Below are positions 1 through 10,215 of a DNA stretch of 64,000 bases, one piece after another. The stretch comes from Coptis chinensis (lineage: Eukaryota; Streptophyta; Magnoliopsida; Ranunculales; Ranunculaceae), in contig CM027380.1 of NCBI GenBank assembly GCA_015680905.1, forward strand, positions 15,704,001 through 15,768,000, written 5' to 3'. Every line of letters begins with the position of its first letter. The stretch's first letter is position 1. The notes beneath the pieces were generated by a model. It was not told the origin of the DNA. It did not search any database and saw only the letters and a program-made list of their open reading frames with translations. Made by a program: the position numbers and the translations under genes.

Positions 1-284
1 TGATAGTGTTACTCTCATGAGCTGTTATACAATTACGTGACCTCAGTGATGAGGTTAAACCAAAGCTAAAAGTGTAGCTCAAAATCTACTGTGCAGCCCT
101 CGATCGGTTTAGCTAAGCAAGACATTGAAGGTCTTCATTCCTGGTAGTTAGCCGACTTAGCCCTACGTGTATCCATAGTCAAAGCTTGAATCTGCCGACC
201 TTTTCATTCTTGCAGAGAAAACTTTGTGTCGGCGTGCCGCACAACCCGCACTTAACATAGTAGCTATACGATAGGGTCCATTAA
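1..284. other. Intergenic, nothing recognised
   Basis: I see no convincing reading frame, RNA gene or bounded repeat. The translations are short and low in complexity. Confidence 0.4.
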
Positions 285-370
285 CGCTACAAGAAAATGG
301 GCCTTTAGCCACGGATGACCCGGAACATTTGCCACGGCTCCAAGCTGTAGAATCATTTCCTACAGTTGGT
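285..370 (+). repeat. CACTA-type terminal sequence (possible left end)
   Basis: Starts CGCTACAAGAAAATGGG and continues into two GCCACGG subterminal motifs. The same terminus style (CACTACAAGAA then GCCACAG/GCCACGG) bounds the element at 52435-62759, and an inverted copy ends at 30194. Canonical CACTA is degraded to CGCTA here. It could be the left end of a large element or only a small fragment. Confidence 0.5.
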
Positions 371-1083
371 AGCTGTTGGTATACTTATAATAGATGTAGA
401 ATGACGTAACACTATTTGGCTACCTTTCTCCACAGTCATACCCGTTGGTATTCCCACAATTTGGACCGTCGGATCTAATCTTGATGGTATGTGAAAGGTG
501 TGGATTTTAACCCACAGCAATAAGTCGACGGGATAGCTAGAAAATTGGTCCAAAAGTTTGGGTGCGGCGCTCCAAAATTTCCCTCTCCCAGAAAAAACAG
601 ATAAGGCTGTTTGGTAACCCTGGGAATTCTCACGGTTAACTGATTTTCGTGGGTATTACCATTCTCATGGGCTGTTTGGTAAAAATAACGGCGGTGAATT
701 AGAATTCCCGTGAGAATAGGACTACCACTTTCGGCGATACTCGAAGTCGCACCCATTTGTGTGAGAAACGGGAATAAGATTTTGGGGGAATTCTCTCAAA
801 GTTAGTTGTGGGGTTGTCACGTGCCTATAAAACCAACTCAACTCGTCATTGTCGTCACTATTCAATCACTCGAGGTAACCATTCTCATAATAAATTATGT
901 TTTTTTTTGCCGATTTTAACATGTCTTCTTCACTTCGCTTGCTACTTTTAACATTTTGTGATCAGTAAAGTTCTTTTATAACGAAGATTTGTCACTTTTA
1001 TGGGCTTTTTGTTTCGTGTTCCCATATATTCTACGACTTGTATTTTCTTTCTTCTCCCAACCAATCCACCTGAAAAAATGCAG
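371..1083. repeat. Non-coding stretch with GAATTCTCA-type dispersed repeat
   Basis: No gene is seen. Between about 605 and 800 there are several copies of GCTGTTTGGTAA and GAATTC-CGTGAGAAT motifs. The same motif set recurs at about 10640-10795, so this is a dispersed, MITE-like repeat whose ends I could not fix. The last 90 bases look like the intron upstream of the SYMRK-like exon. Confidence 0.4.
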
Positions 1084-1147
1084 ACGCAGTTTTCTCTATA
1101 GCGAGCAAGGATGACTTTGGTTTCAAGTCAATATCCATACAAGCTTT
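1084..1147 (+). pseudogene. SYMRK-like kinase, 5' part of juxtamembrane exon
   Basis: After a TGCAG acceptor the frame reads VFSIASKDDFGFKSISIQ, which matches the juxtamembrane segment of symbiosis receptor-like kinase (SYMRK/NORK) just before its kinase domain. The exon is cut at 1147 by the copia element and resumes at 7495, where the frame continues AFTLECIESATKKYK. The extracellular malectin-like and LRR exons and the membrane segment are not in the window, so this is a truncated copy. Confidence 0.75.
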
Positions 1148-2009
1148 TGTTGGAATCTCCAAGTGTATTTCAAAACACTTGTGTGTTGTTTAGTCCCACA
1201 TTGGTGAACCACCACTAGGATGTGAGGTATATGAGGTGATCCTCTAGCATAAGGGCGTGCCCTTAGGGCACAAAGGCTTTTGTGTTAGGAGGGAGGACTC
1301 ACCCAAAGCCACACACGCGCTCGCCCGCCCGCCCCGCACCGAGCCGAGTCGAGTCGCGTCGCGCTCGAGCTTGGGCTGACTAGTGGGTAGTGGATTACCA
1401 ATTGCCTAAACTTTTTCTTTTTGAAGAAGTTTCGGTTGGAGTCCTACTTCCAGTTGGATTCTGTCTCATAGCTAGAGTTCTACTTCGAATTGGTTTTGTG
1501 AAACCGACTTGGAGAGGTGTCCTTCTCCCTCTATGATAACCGATCATACCTCTATATAAACACTGCTGTGTTCATAGAGAGAGATCAATCATAGAACAGA
1601 GAGAGAGAGAGAGAGAGACGCATAGAGAGAGAGAACTCGTGTATACCAGAAGTCGTGCTGGTGCTGTCTCTATACATCAGCGAAACAGAACTCGTGGATT
1701 CTGTCCCTTCATCCTACCCTACACGAATCAGAGAAACAGATAAGTCTTTAATTGCTTTATTCTTCTTCTATTCTCTTCTTCCTGTCAGCCGCCAGAGAGA
1801 GTTATATTGCTGTTCTAGAGGGTAGTCTGTTCTAGTGCAAAGTCAGGCTACTGTTAACCATTGAATCCTGTGAGGAAGACGCCACTGTTGCCTTTCTGCA
1901 CCATTGGAAGGGGTGAAATCTTTCCTTAAGGACAGCCTAATCCGCGCCTTGGTTATTACCTATTATTCTGTCCTTGTCTTCTATTGTTTTCTTTTATCTG
2001 CATACAACA
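1148..2009 (+). repeat. 5' LTR of copia element
   Basis: 862 bp, TG...CA ends. Contains a TATA-like CTCTATATAAACAC near 1550 followed by a GA-rich tract (about 1580-1635), consistent with the LTR promoter and R/U5 region. The GC-rich patch at 1310-1375 is the part most unlike the 3' LTR. Confidence 0.93.
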
Positions 2010-2027
2010 ATCTTAAAGAAAGATCAA

Positions 2028-5000
2028 GATGTCTACACCTGTTGACACCACGCCGATCAAAGAAACCAATTCGAGTCATGGAAGTAACTTTGTCTATGAG
2101 AGATGTCGCGCACCTCTACTAAATGCTCAAGAACTTACCCAATGTGTCAAAGATTGAATCCTTCAAATGGTTCACACTTCAAGCGATGGAGAGAAAGGGT
2201 GTTCACAGCCCTAGATGTACTCAACTATGCCAAGTATCTCATCGATACAAAGACCCATGGAGGTTCTAATGATTTCAAAAGAAATCAAGTCGCTTGGCTC
2301 AATGGGAATAAGGTATGTCGTCATGCTATTTTGAGTACCTTGTCCAATGAAATTTTTTGATATTTATTGTTCAAATAAGAATGCACATGATATATGGGAG
2401 AGTTTGAACAAGAAATACATAATAGAGGATGCTTTGGTACTTTCGAAATATGCTATTGGGACTTTTCTAAAGTTCCATATGAGAGGATAGAGATGTAACG
2501 CCTCAAATCCATGATTTTCATGTGCCGATTAATGATTTGAAAACCGAGGGTATTAATTTACCCAAACCTTTGTTGCTTGGATGTTTGATTGAGAAACTCC
2601 CCGAAGTCTTGGAACCACTATAAAAATAGTATGAAGCATAAGCGTAAGCAGATGACTCTTGAGGATGTGATCATTCACATTCACATAGAGGAAAAGAACA
2701 AGACTCGGGATAAGGTGTTGTCTAAGGAATTCCATTCTAAAGCCAATATCATTGAAGGTAATCCCAGCAAATCTAACAAAACCTCTAAAAAGCAGAAGTC
2801 CAACAAAAATAAGAATTTCAAGGTCAAAGGCACTTCTTTTAAAAGGAGTGATACTGGCAATGGAAATTGTTATGTTTGTGGTAAACCTAGACATAGGGCT
2901 TTTCAGTGCAGACACAAGAAAGACACTGATGATCCTCCCAATGCTAATCTAGTTGAGGGAGATGATATTGTTCTTTATTGGGTGTCACAAGTGTTCATAG
3001 CCACCGGGAAGAGGAACCGGTACTAGATTCTCATTTGCCACCCGCCATGTCCGTGGTGATGTTGAAGCCTTCTCAGACTACATACTAGTGAAAGATGAAA
3101 AGGTCTATATGGGTGACTCAAGGTCTGTTCCTGTTGAGGGAACAGGCAAGGTTCTTCTGAAGTTAACTTAAGGGAAAACCCTTTCACTTAGTAATGTTCT
3201 TCATGTTCCTGAGATTCGTCAGAATCTGATTTAAATGTCCCCTACTTGGGAAAAGTCAAGGCCAAGGTGACTTTTGAGAGTGACAAGTTTGTTCTGACAA
3301 AGAATGAGGGTTTTGTTGGTAAAGGTTATTGTAATAACAGTGGTCTTTTCATGTTGAATGTACTTGACAACATTATTATTAATAAGAATGAATCTGCTTC
3401 TGCTTACTTGCTTGACTCTTTTAATATATGGCATGGTAGACTAGGACATGTGAATGTTCAGTATATGAAAAGGATGAAAGCATGTGGTTTATTGTCTAAT
3501 ATTTCTGATTTTTCTAATGATAAATGTGAGATATGTGCTGAGACTAAAGCCACGAAGAAACCCTGCAGAACTGTGTCTAGAGATAAAACTGGATTACTAA
3601 CTCTTATTCATACGGATTTGGGTGAATTCAGAAGTACCATGTCTAGAGGGGGGAAGTTTTATTATATTACATTCATAGATGACTTCTCTAGGTACACCAT
3701 GGTATATTTACTTAGACACAAGCATGAGGCAGGTGAGATGTTTCTCAAGTACAAAGTCGGGTTGAAAACCAAAATTAACTGAAGATTAAAAGACTTCGGT
3801 CCGAGGGGTGGAGAATATGAGTCTAACCCCTTCCAGGACTTTTGTGACAAGAGTGGCATTATTCATGAGACTACTCCACCATACTCTCCTGAGTCTAATG
3901 GAGTAGCCGAACGGAAGAACAGAACACTTAAAGAGATGATTAATGCTATGCTTGTAAGTTCCCCGAGCTTCCCCGAACTTGTGGGGAAGCAATCCTATCT
4001 GCTTGCCATATACAGAATAGGATACCCAACAAGAAAATAGGGAATAAGACACCATATGAGTTATGGAAAGGTCATGTACCTAACCTGACATACTTAAAAA
4101 TGTGGGGGTGTCTTGCAAAGGTTCTAGTGAATGAACCTAAAAAGAGAAAATTGGGACCTAGAACTGTTGATTGTATGTTCATTGGTTATGCTCATAATAG
4201 TGCTGCATATAGATTTTTAGTAGTAAAATCTGATAATAACCTTGTCGATGCTAACACTATTATAGAGAGTAAAAATGCTGATTTCTTTGAGAATTTGTTT
4301 CCTTTGAAAATTGGCATTGAGAGGTTGGTAGCTCCTAGTGAACAACAATCAACAGATCCTGAAATTTTTGAACAAGAAATTCGGAAGAGTAAAAGAGACG
4401 TAAAATCCACCAATTTTGGTGATGACTTTTACACATTTCTTCTTGATGATGATCTTGTGGACGATAAATGAGGCAATCGGTTCTCGAGATGCACCTTTCC
4501 GGAAGGATGCTATACACTCGAGCTAGATTCGATTATAGCTAATCACACATGGGAGATAGTGGATCTACCTCACGGGGCTTAAACCTATAACGTTACAAGT
4601 GGATCTTCAAAAAGAAATTGAAACTAGATGGTTCCATTGAGAAATACAAGGCTAGACTTGTAGTCAAGGGATTCTCCCGCAAAAAGGCATTGACTATTTT
4701 GATACTTATGCTCCTGTAAGTAGGATTTCTTTTATAAGAGTTCTAATGGATCTAGTCGCTATTCATAATTTATTTATTCATCAAATGGATGTAAAACTGC
4801 ATTTTTTGAATGGTGATCTTGATGAAGAAATATATATGATGCATGCTTTGGGTATCGATAGTACCGGGGAATGAGCATAAGGTATGCAAGTTAGTTAAGT
4901 CTTTATATGGGTTGAAACAAAGCCAAAACAATTGCATGAAAAGTTTGATGATGTCATGATGTCTAATGGATATCACATAAATGATCTTGATAAATGTATT

Positions 5001-5700
5001 TACTTTAAATCTTTTAATGTGAATACATATGTGATTATCTGTCTATATGTGGATGACATGTTAATCATGAGTCCTAGCCTTGATGTTGTGAGAAACACCA
5101 AGATAATTTTATCCTCCCAATTTGAAATGAAGGATTTGGGAGAAGTCGATGTGATTCTTGGAATCAAAATCATCGAAAACGATGATGGCTATCTCGCTTT
5201 CAAAGAGCATTATGTTGAGAAGTTTTTGAAGAAGTTTAACTTTTATGATAGTAAGCCCGTAATGGAAGACACCCTTATGAGGCAAATAGTGAACTTGAGA
5301 AAAATGCTCAACATGGTGTACTTCAATCTAGATATGCCCAAATTATTGGTAGTCTCATGTACTTGATGAATTGCACTAGACGACATTGCTTATGCAGTTA
5401 GCGGTGCTAAGCGGATACACTCATTGTCCCAGCCGGGAACATTGGAGTACCTTTGTAGAGACTAGCCAAAGTTTTGAGAGGAACTATGAATTACGGCATA
5501 AGGTATAGACAAACTCCACCGTGATAGAGGGTTATTGTGATGCAAAACGGATATCCGATTCTCATGATATCAAGTCCACTAGTGGTTATATTTTCACCAC
5601 AGGTGGAGGTGCGATCGCTTGGAAATCTTCTAAGCGGACCTTGATAGCTCGTTCAACCATGGAGTCCGAGCTTATTGCTTTAGATAAAGCAAGTCTTTGA
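2028..5700 (+). pseudogene. Copia gag-pol remnant
   Basis: Starts at an ATG shortly after the 5' LTR (MSTPVDTTPIKETNSS). A gag region leads to a CCHC zinc knuckle at 2868-2909 (CYVCGKPRHRAFQC). Integrase follows: the GAG-pre-integrase zinc-binding segment (WHGRLGHVN, CEICAETKATKKP) in 3425-3560, then the core ([17 protein letters not shown], later PPYSPESNGVAERKN) to about 3930. Reverse transcriptase has the YVDD box near 5046, and RNase H ([20 protein letters not shown], then TMESELIAL) lies at 5535-5690. At least five frame changes or stops separate these blocks. No functional polyprotein can be made from this copy. Confidence 0.88.
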
Positions 5701-6628
5701 GGTCGAAGTGGCTTAGAACTCTTGGCGATCTTCCTATTGGTACAAAACCACCTCCAAATTGTACATGCTATGCATTGTATTTGATCGGGCCGCGAATAGC
5801 AAAGGCAAAGAGCAAATTGTATAATGGGAAAAGCAGGCATATTATTATGCGAGACTACAGATCTATAAAGCATTTCTTTGGAATCTGGAGTTGTGGGCTC
5901 TAGATTATGTGAGGTCGAGTTAAATTTGGCCGATCCTCCGACAAAACCACTTAACAGAGACAAGTGGTTGATACGTCGAGGGATGGGACTTTTGCCTTAG
6001 ATAGAGGGCTTACATCGACGGCAACCCCACCTATGTGATTGGAGATCCCATGAAGTAGGTTCAAAGGAAAAACAAGTCACCTCGCCGCCCGTATGCTATT
6101 GTCTTTCTTTGAGACGTCCCACCCTATGACTAGATAGCATTTTTGTATACTTTGTATAACTTGAATAGCAATGAGAAAAGGATGAGTTATTTTTACTCTT
6201 AATGGAATCCATAGTCCATTATTTTTTTATGAGATAGTGTATTTTAACCGCTATGTACACTTGATGGATATCCACCTACGTGAATGTAGAACTGGTCGTT
6301 CTATAGTATTCAGGTACTCTAGAGCATTCACATAACACAAAGACAAAGGGCCAAAAGCAACACCGCTAGCAATGCATATAATGAAAGAGCAATGTGGGTG
6401 CATGTCCTCTATTTTACTACAAGGGAATGTTGGTTCAAAGATTTTTTAATCCACCACTTTCAATGTATTATAAGACATGTTACCCTATGACCGGTTCAAG
6501 CCCTAAAAAGCACCGATTATCTTATGCATTGTTTTTCAATTCTCTCGGCATTTCGTTAACCCATTTCTTTTGTAATATCCTATTCCAAAATAGTGGGGGA
6601 CTATTAGTATTTTGAAATAGTGGGGGAT

Positions 6629-7489
6629 TGTTGGAATCTCCAAGTGTATTTCAAAACACTTGTGTGTTGTTTAGTCCCACATTGGTGAACCACCACTAGG
6701 ATGTGAGGTATATGAGGTGATCCTCTAGCATAAGGGCGTGCCCTTAGGGTACAAAAGGCTTTGTGTTTAGGAGGAGGACTCACCCAAAGCCACACACACA
6801 TCAGCTACCGCCCGCGACCGAAATCGCGTCGTCAGTCAGCTCGAAATGACTAGTGGGTAGTGGATTACCAAATGCCTAAACTTTTTCTTTTTGAAGAAGT
6901 TTCGGTTGGAGTCCCACTTCCAGTTGGATTCTGTCTCATAGCTAGAGTTCTACTTCGAATTGGTTTTGTGAAACCGACTTGGAGAGGTGTCCTTCTCCCT
7001 CTATGATAACCGATCATACCTCTATATAAACACTGCTGTGTTCATAGAGAGAGATCAATCATAGAACACAGAGAGAGAGAGAACTCGTGTATACCAGAAG
7101 TCGTGCTGCTGCTGCCTCTATATTGAGAGTCAGAAGTCGTGCTGCTGTCTCTATACATCAGCGAAACAGAACTCGTGGATACTGTCCCTTTATCCCACCC
7201 TATATGAATCAGAGAAACAGATAAGTCTTTAATTGCTTTATTCTTCTTCTCTTCTCTTCTTCCTGTCAGCCGCCAGAGAGAGTTATATTGCTGTTCTAGA
7301 GGGTAGTCTGTTCTAGTGCAAAGTCGCCTCTCGTTAACCATTGAATCCTGTGAGGAAGACGCCATGTTGCCTTTCTCGCACCATTGGAAGGGGCGAAATC
7401 TTTCCTTAAGGACAGCCTAATCCGCGCCTTGGTTATTACCTATTATTCTGTCCTTGTCTTCTATTGTTTTCTTTTATCTGCATACAACA
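6629..7489 (+). repeat. 3' LTR of copia element
   Basis: 861 bp direct copy of the LTR at 1148, followed by the GCTTT target duplication. It lacks the GC-rich stretch seen at 1310-1375 in the 5' copy and has small indels in the GA-rich part. Confidence 0.93.
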
Positions 7490-7494
7490 GCTTT

Positions 7495-8706
7495 TACTTT
7501 GGAATGCATTGAAAGTGCCACCAAGAAATATAAAACCTTGGTAGGTGAGGGGGCTTTGGGCACGTTTATCGTGGCACACTACCCCGATGGTCCGCGAAGT
7601 GGTCGTGAAGGTTCGGTCAGCAACATCAACTCAGGGAACTCGTGAATTCGAAAATGAGTTAAACAGTTTGTGCATTTCACATTGTTGTGTAACTTTTGTT
7701 TTGCAACAAGCTTAACAATTCACACCAAAAATTTGATTGAAACGTTCTTTTGAAGAAACTGAATGTAAACACAGTAATGTAATTACCCATGTATGTGGGA
7801 CACCAATTTCAGCCCCTTTCAAATGGTGTTGAGTTATTTCACCACTTTGCCAAATTACGAGAAAGATGTTTATTCTTATCTTGTATTTTTGCTATAAATC
7901 CTCCGACTAAGCTTTGATGCCATGCAAAAGTTAAACCTAGAGGTTTATTTACTTCTTTTGGTTTTTAGCTTCTGATTTGGTTATAACTGATGATTGTGGT
8001 ATATGTCTTTCCAATTAGTTCCCTTATGTAGATTCAAAAATTCTATGATTGCTAGCCATGTTTTGACATCTTGTCATCATATCATAAACATATCCACAGC
8101 TGATAGTCTATCTTTGATCTTATTATGGTTAAGTTTATCACTACTTGACCGAAAGAACATTTATTTTTTATCAGAACCAGAAGAACATATCTCTTTTATT
8201 CTTACCAAATTTTTAGTGAATATAGGAAAATTGCATGAATTCAGGTCCAACAGTTCTAATTCGTCTGCTACATAAGTGCATATGGTTGAATTCAAGCAAG
8301 TGGGTCTATTACATTATTATCTTCAAGAATATGACATGTTTGTTTATTTGTATTACAGCTAAACCTTCCGTCAGCTATGTGTGGCATGAGAATTTCGTTC
8401 CTCTTATTGGTACTATTCTGAAAGTGATCAACAAATACTTGTCTACCCCTTCATGTCGAATGGATCTCTTCAAGATCGCCTCTATGGTACCTTTCAATCT
8501 AAATTCCTGAAAAGCTAGACACTGATTTGCCTAAGAACTAAAGTAATCAAAAGGTCGTAGAATCTTTGACAATGCACCAGATCTTAACTTGATTATTAAT
8601 TTCTACTTTCTGCATTGTCGCCACGTTTTATTTACAAGTGAAGTTGCGAAAAGAAAAGTTCTTGACTGGCCAACTAGACTCTCCATCGCACTTGGTGTGC
8701 CGCAGG
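7495..8706 (+). pseudogene. SYMRK-like kinase domain fragment (truncated)
   Basis: Continues the exon broken at 1147. The frame reads AFTLECIESATKKYKTLVGEG (glycine-loop start) and, after a frameshift, VKVRSATSTQGTREFENE to about 7658. A second exon (8359-8486) carries HENFVPLIG and, after another shift, [18 protein letters not shown] third (about 8636-8705) carries EVAKRKVLDWPTRLSIALG. These match the first kinase subdomains of SYMRK closely and in order. The catalytic loop (HRD), DFG motif and C-lobe are absent, and the ribokinase fragment follows directly. It cannot encode an active kinase. Family assignment rests on remembered SYMRK motifs; another close receptor kinase paralogue is possible. 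Confidence 0.8.
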
Positions 8707-8865
8707 CAAGCACACTTGTCAGCTGTTTTTGATTTTTTTCACTTTCTATTATTTTCAAGTTTTCTGACCACTGCGTAATCTTAAACAAAACAATGAAGGA
8801 ACTCATTTTAAGAATGAATATATATAATGGTAAATGCTCAGTTGGTGTTTGCGTGTTTTGTGAAG

Positions 8866-9618
8866 AAGGTTATGCTTCTATTAAAAGAAGCAGTTCTTCC
8901 GTTTATCTTCATGAACCGAGTGCAAGTCGTCATAAGTGCACAGATTTCTGATGTGTTCAAGTAATTATGGATGCTGGGGGAATGGAGGGAGAAATCCCAG
9001 TACAATTACTTTGTTTTGTCGATATACTGAGCCCAAATGAAACTGAACTGGAACGTTTGATTGGAATGACGACACGAAGCTTCAGTGAAATAAGTCAAGC
9101 TGTGTTAAAGTGCCATGAAATGGTTAGTTTTCTATATGAACATCTAAACTTTTGTACATGCTCTACATTCTCCCGGTGATCCACACTTCAGATCAATAAA
9201 CTATTTTATTCGAACTACTTCTCATTTGAACATCTTTATTCTTCTGCGTGTCAAGCGGTCCCGTGAAACTTCGGTGAAAGGGCCACTTTTATTCATAGAA
9301 GGAGAGGAAGCAATCGGGCAACCCATCATTGCCGCCGCAGAAGTTATTGATACAACCGTGCGGTGATACTTTTTATTGCTGCTTTTGCTGTTGCACTAGT
9401 AGAGGCAAGTCCAAAGAGGAATGCATGAGATTTGCTTTGCATGCGCGACCGCTTTTCTGTTCGTTTCATTCTTTTGTTTTGATCTTATTCGTGTTTTCAC
9501 AAAATAACTGTTTGTTATTGCAGCTGCTACAAACATCTCTTTGTGTTCAAGTTAAGGAGCAATTCCAAGCATACCCGAAAAGAAAAAAAATCTTGGATGC
9601 TCTCCGGTCTCTTTGAGA
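8866..9618 (+). pseudogene. Ribokinase (PfkB family) 3' half, decayed
   Basis: Segments matching plant ribokinase follow in order. VIMDAGGMEGEIP and VDILSPNETELERLIGMTT lie at about 8960-9120. GQPIIAAAEVIDTT with a frameshifted GDTF / AFAVALVE / KSKEECMRF lies at 9310-9440. SLCVQVKEQF and the C-terminal KILDALRSL stop at 9616. VDILSPNETEL is a PfkB nucleotide-pocket segment. GDTF overlaps the GAGD catalytic motif, whose first residues are lost to a frameshift. Ribokinase phosphorylates ribose; this copy lacks its N-terminal half, has several frame changes and is not functional. Introns are retained, so it came from genomic DNA rather than from mRNA. Confidence 0.83.
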
Positions 9619-9744
9619 GCAATTCCTATTGTCAAAGCAGCATAGTTCTTTTAACGAACTGCTCAAGGCCTCAACTTATATATAGGCACGTTGAAGTGAC
9701 AGGTCAGATACGAAAGAATGATTGTGCTGTTGAGTGGTCTAGTG

Positions 9745-10207
9745 CAATGTTTTGAAAACCGAACCGGTGATCGAACCGATTTTTTGTTAAAATGGTTCAA
9801 CCAGATTCAACCATGGTTCGACTCGGTCGGACCGATTGATGTTTATTTAGTAATTTTTTTAATAATTACAATAATAAAATGAATAAATACATGTTTTAAT
9901 TCAATATTAATTGGTATTATATATCAAAATAAATTTATTATACAAGAAATACATAGTAGTATGTTGGTTTAGAGTTTGGATTATCTTGTTTAGGTGTTAG
10001 GTTCAACTCTCCATATTATCAATTTTTCAAAAAAAAAAAATTATATAAGGGTGATCCGGTTTAGAGCTGAACCGGTTCAACCACGGTTTAAGCTTAGACC
10101 GAGGGTCCAACTATAAACTCAAGTTTTAACTTAATCGAATCGAAAATTTACCGGTTCCGGTCGGACCCTGGTTCAACCACCGGTCCGGTCCGGTTTTCTA
10201 AACACTG
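9745..10207. mobile_element. hAT-type MITE, 463 bp
   Basis: Terminal inverted repeats CAATGTTTTGAAAACCG (left) and, reading inward from the right end, CAGTGTTTAGAAAACCGG. A perfect 8-bp target duplication GTCTAGTG lies at 9737-9744 and 10208-10215. The interior has many CCGGTT/AACCGG motifs near both ends and an AT-rich core, with no coding capacity. Confidence 0.88.
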
Positions 10208-10215
10208 GTCTAGTG

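Larger units (their letters stand above)
1148..7489 (+). mobile_element. Ty1/copia LTR retrotransposon inserted in SYMRK-like exon
   Basis: Two direct LTRs (1148-2009 and 6629-7489) begin TGTTGGAATC and end ATACAACA. They are flanked by a perfect 5-bp target duplication GCTTT at 1143-1147 and 7490-7494. The internal region runs gag, integrase, reverse transcriptase, RNase H, the copia order, on the plus strand. A polypurine tract (AGTGGGGGA) sits just before the 3' LTR and is duplicated at about 6593. I see no canonical initiator-Met primer site after the 5' LTR. Frames are broken by several frameshifts, so the element is non-autonomous now, although the LTRs remain close to identical outside GC-rich spots. 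Confidence 0.93.

Noticed and set aside
2553..2915. 120-residue minus-strand frame in the first copia
   Set aside because: It lies opposite the gag zinc-knuckle frame, which has clear family motifs on the plus strand.
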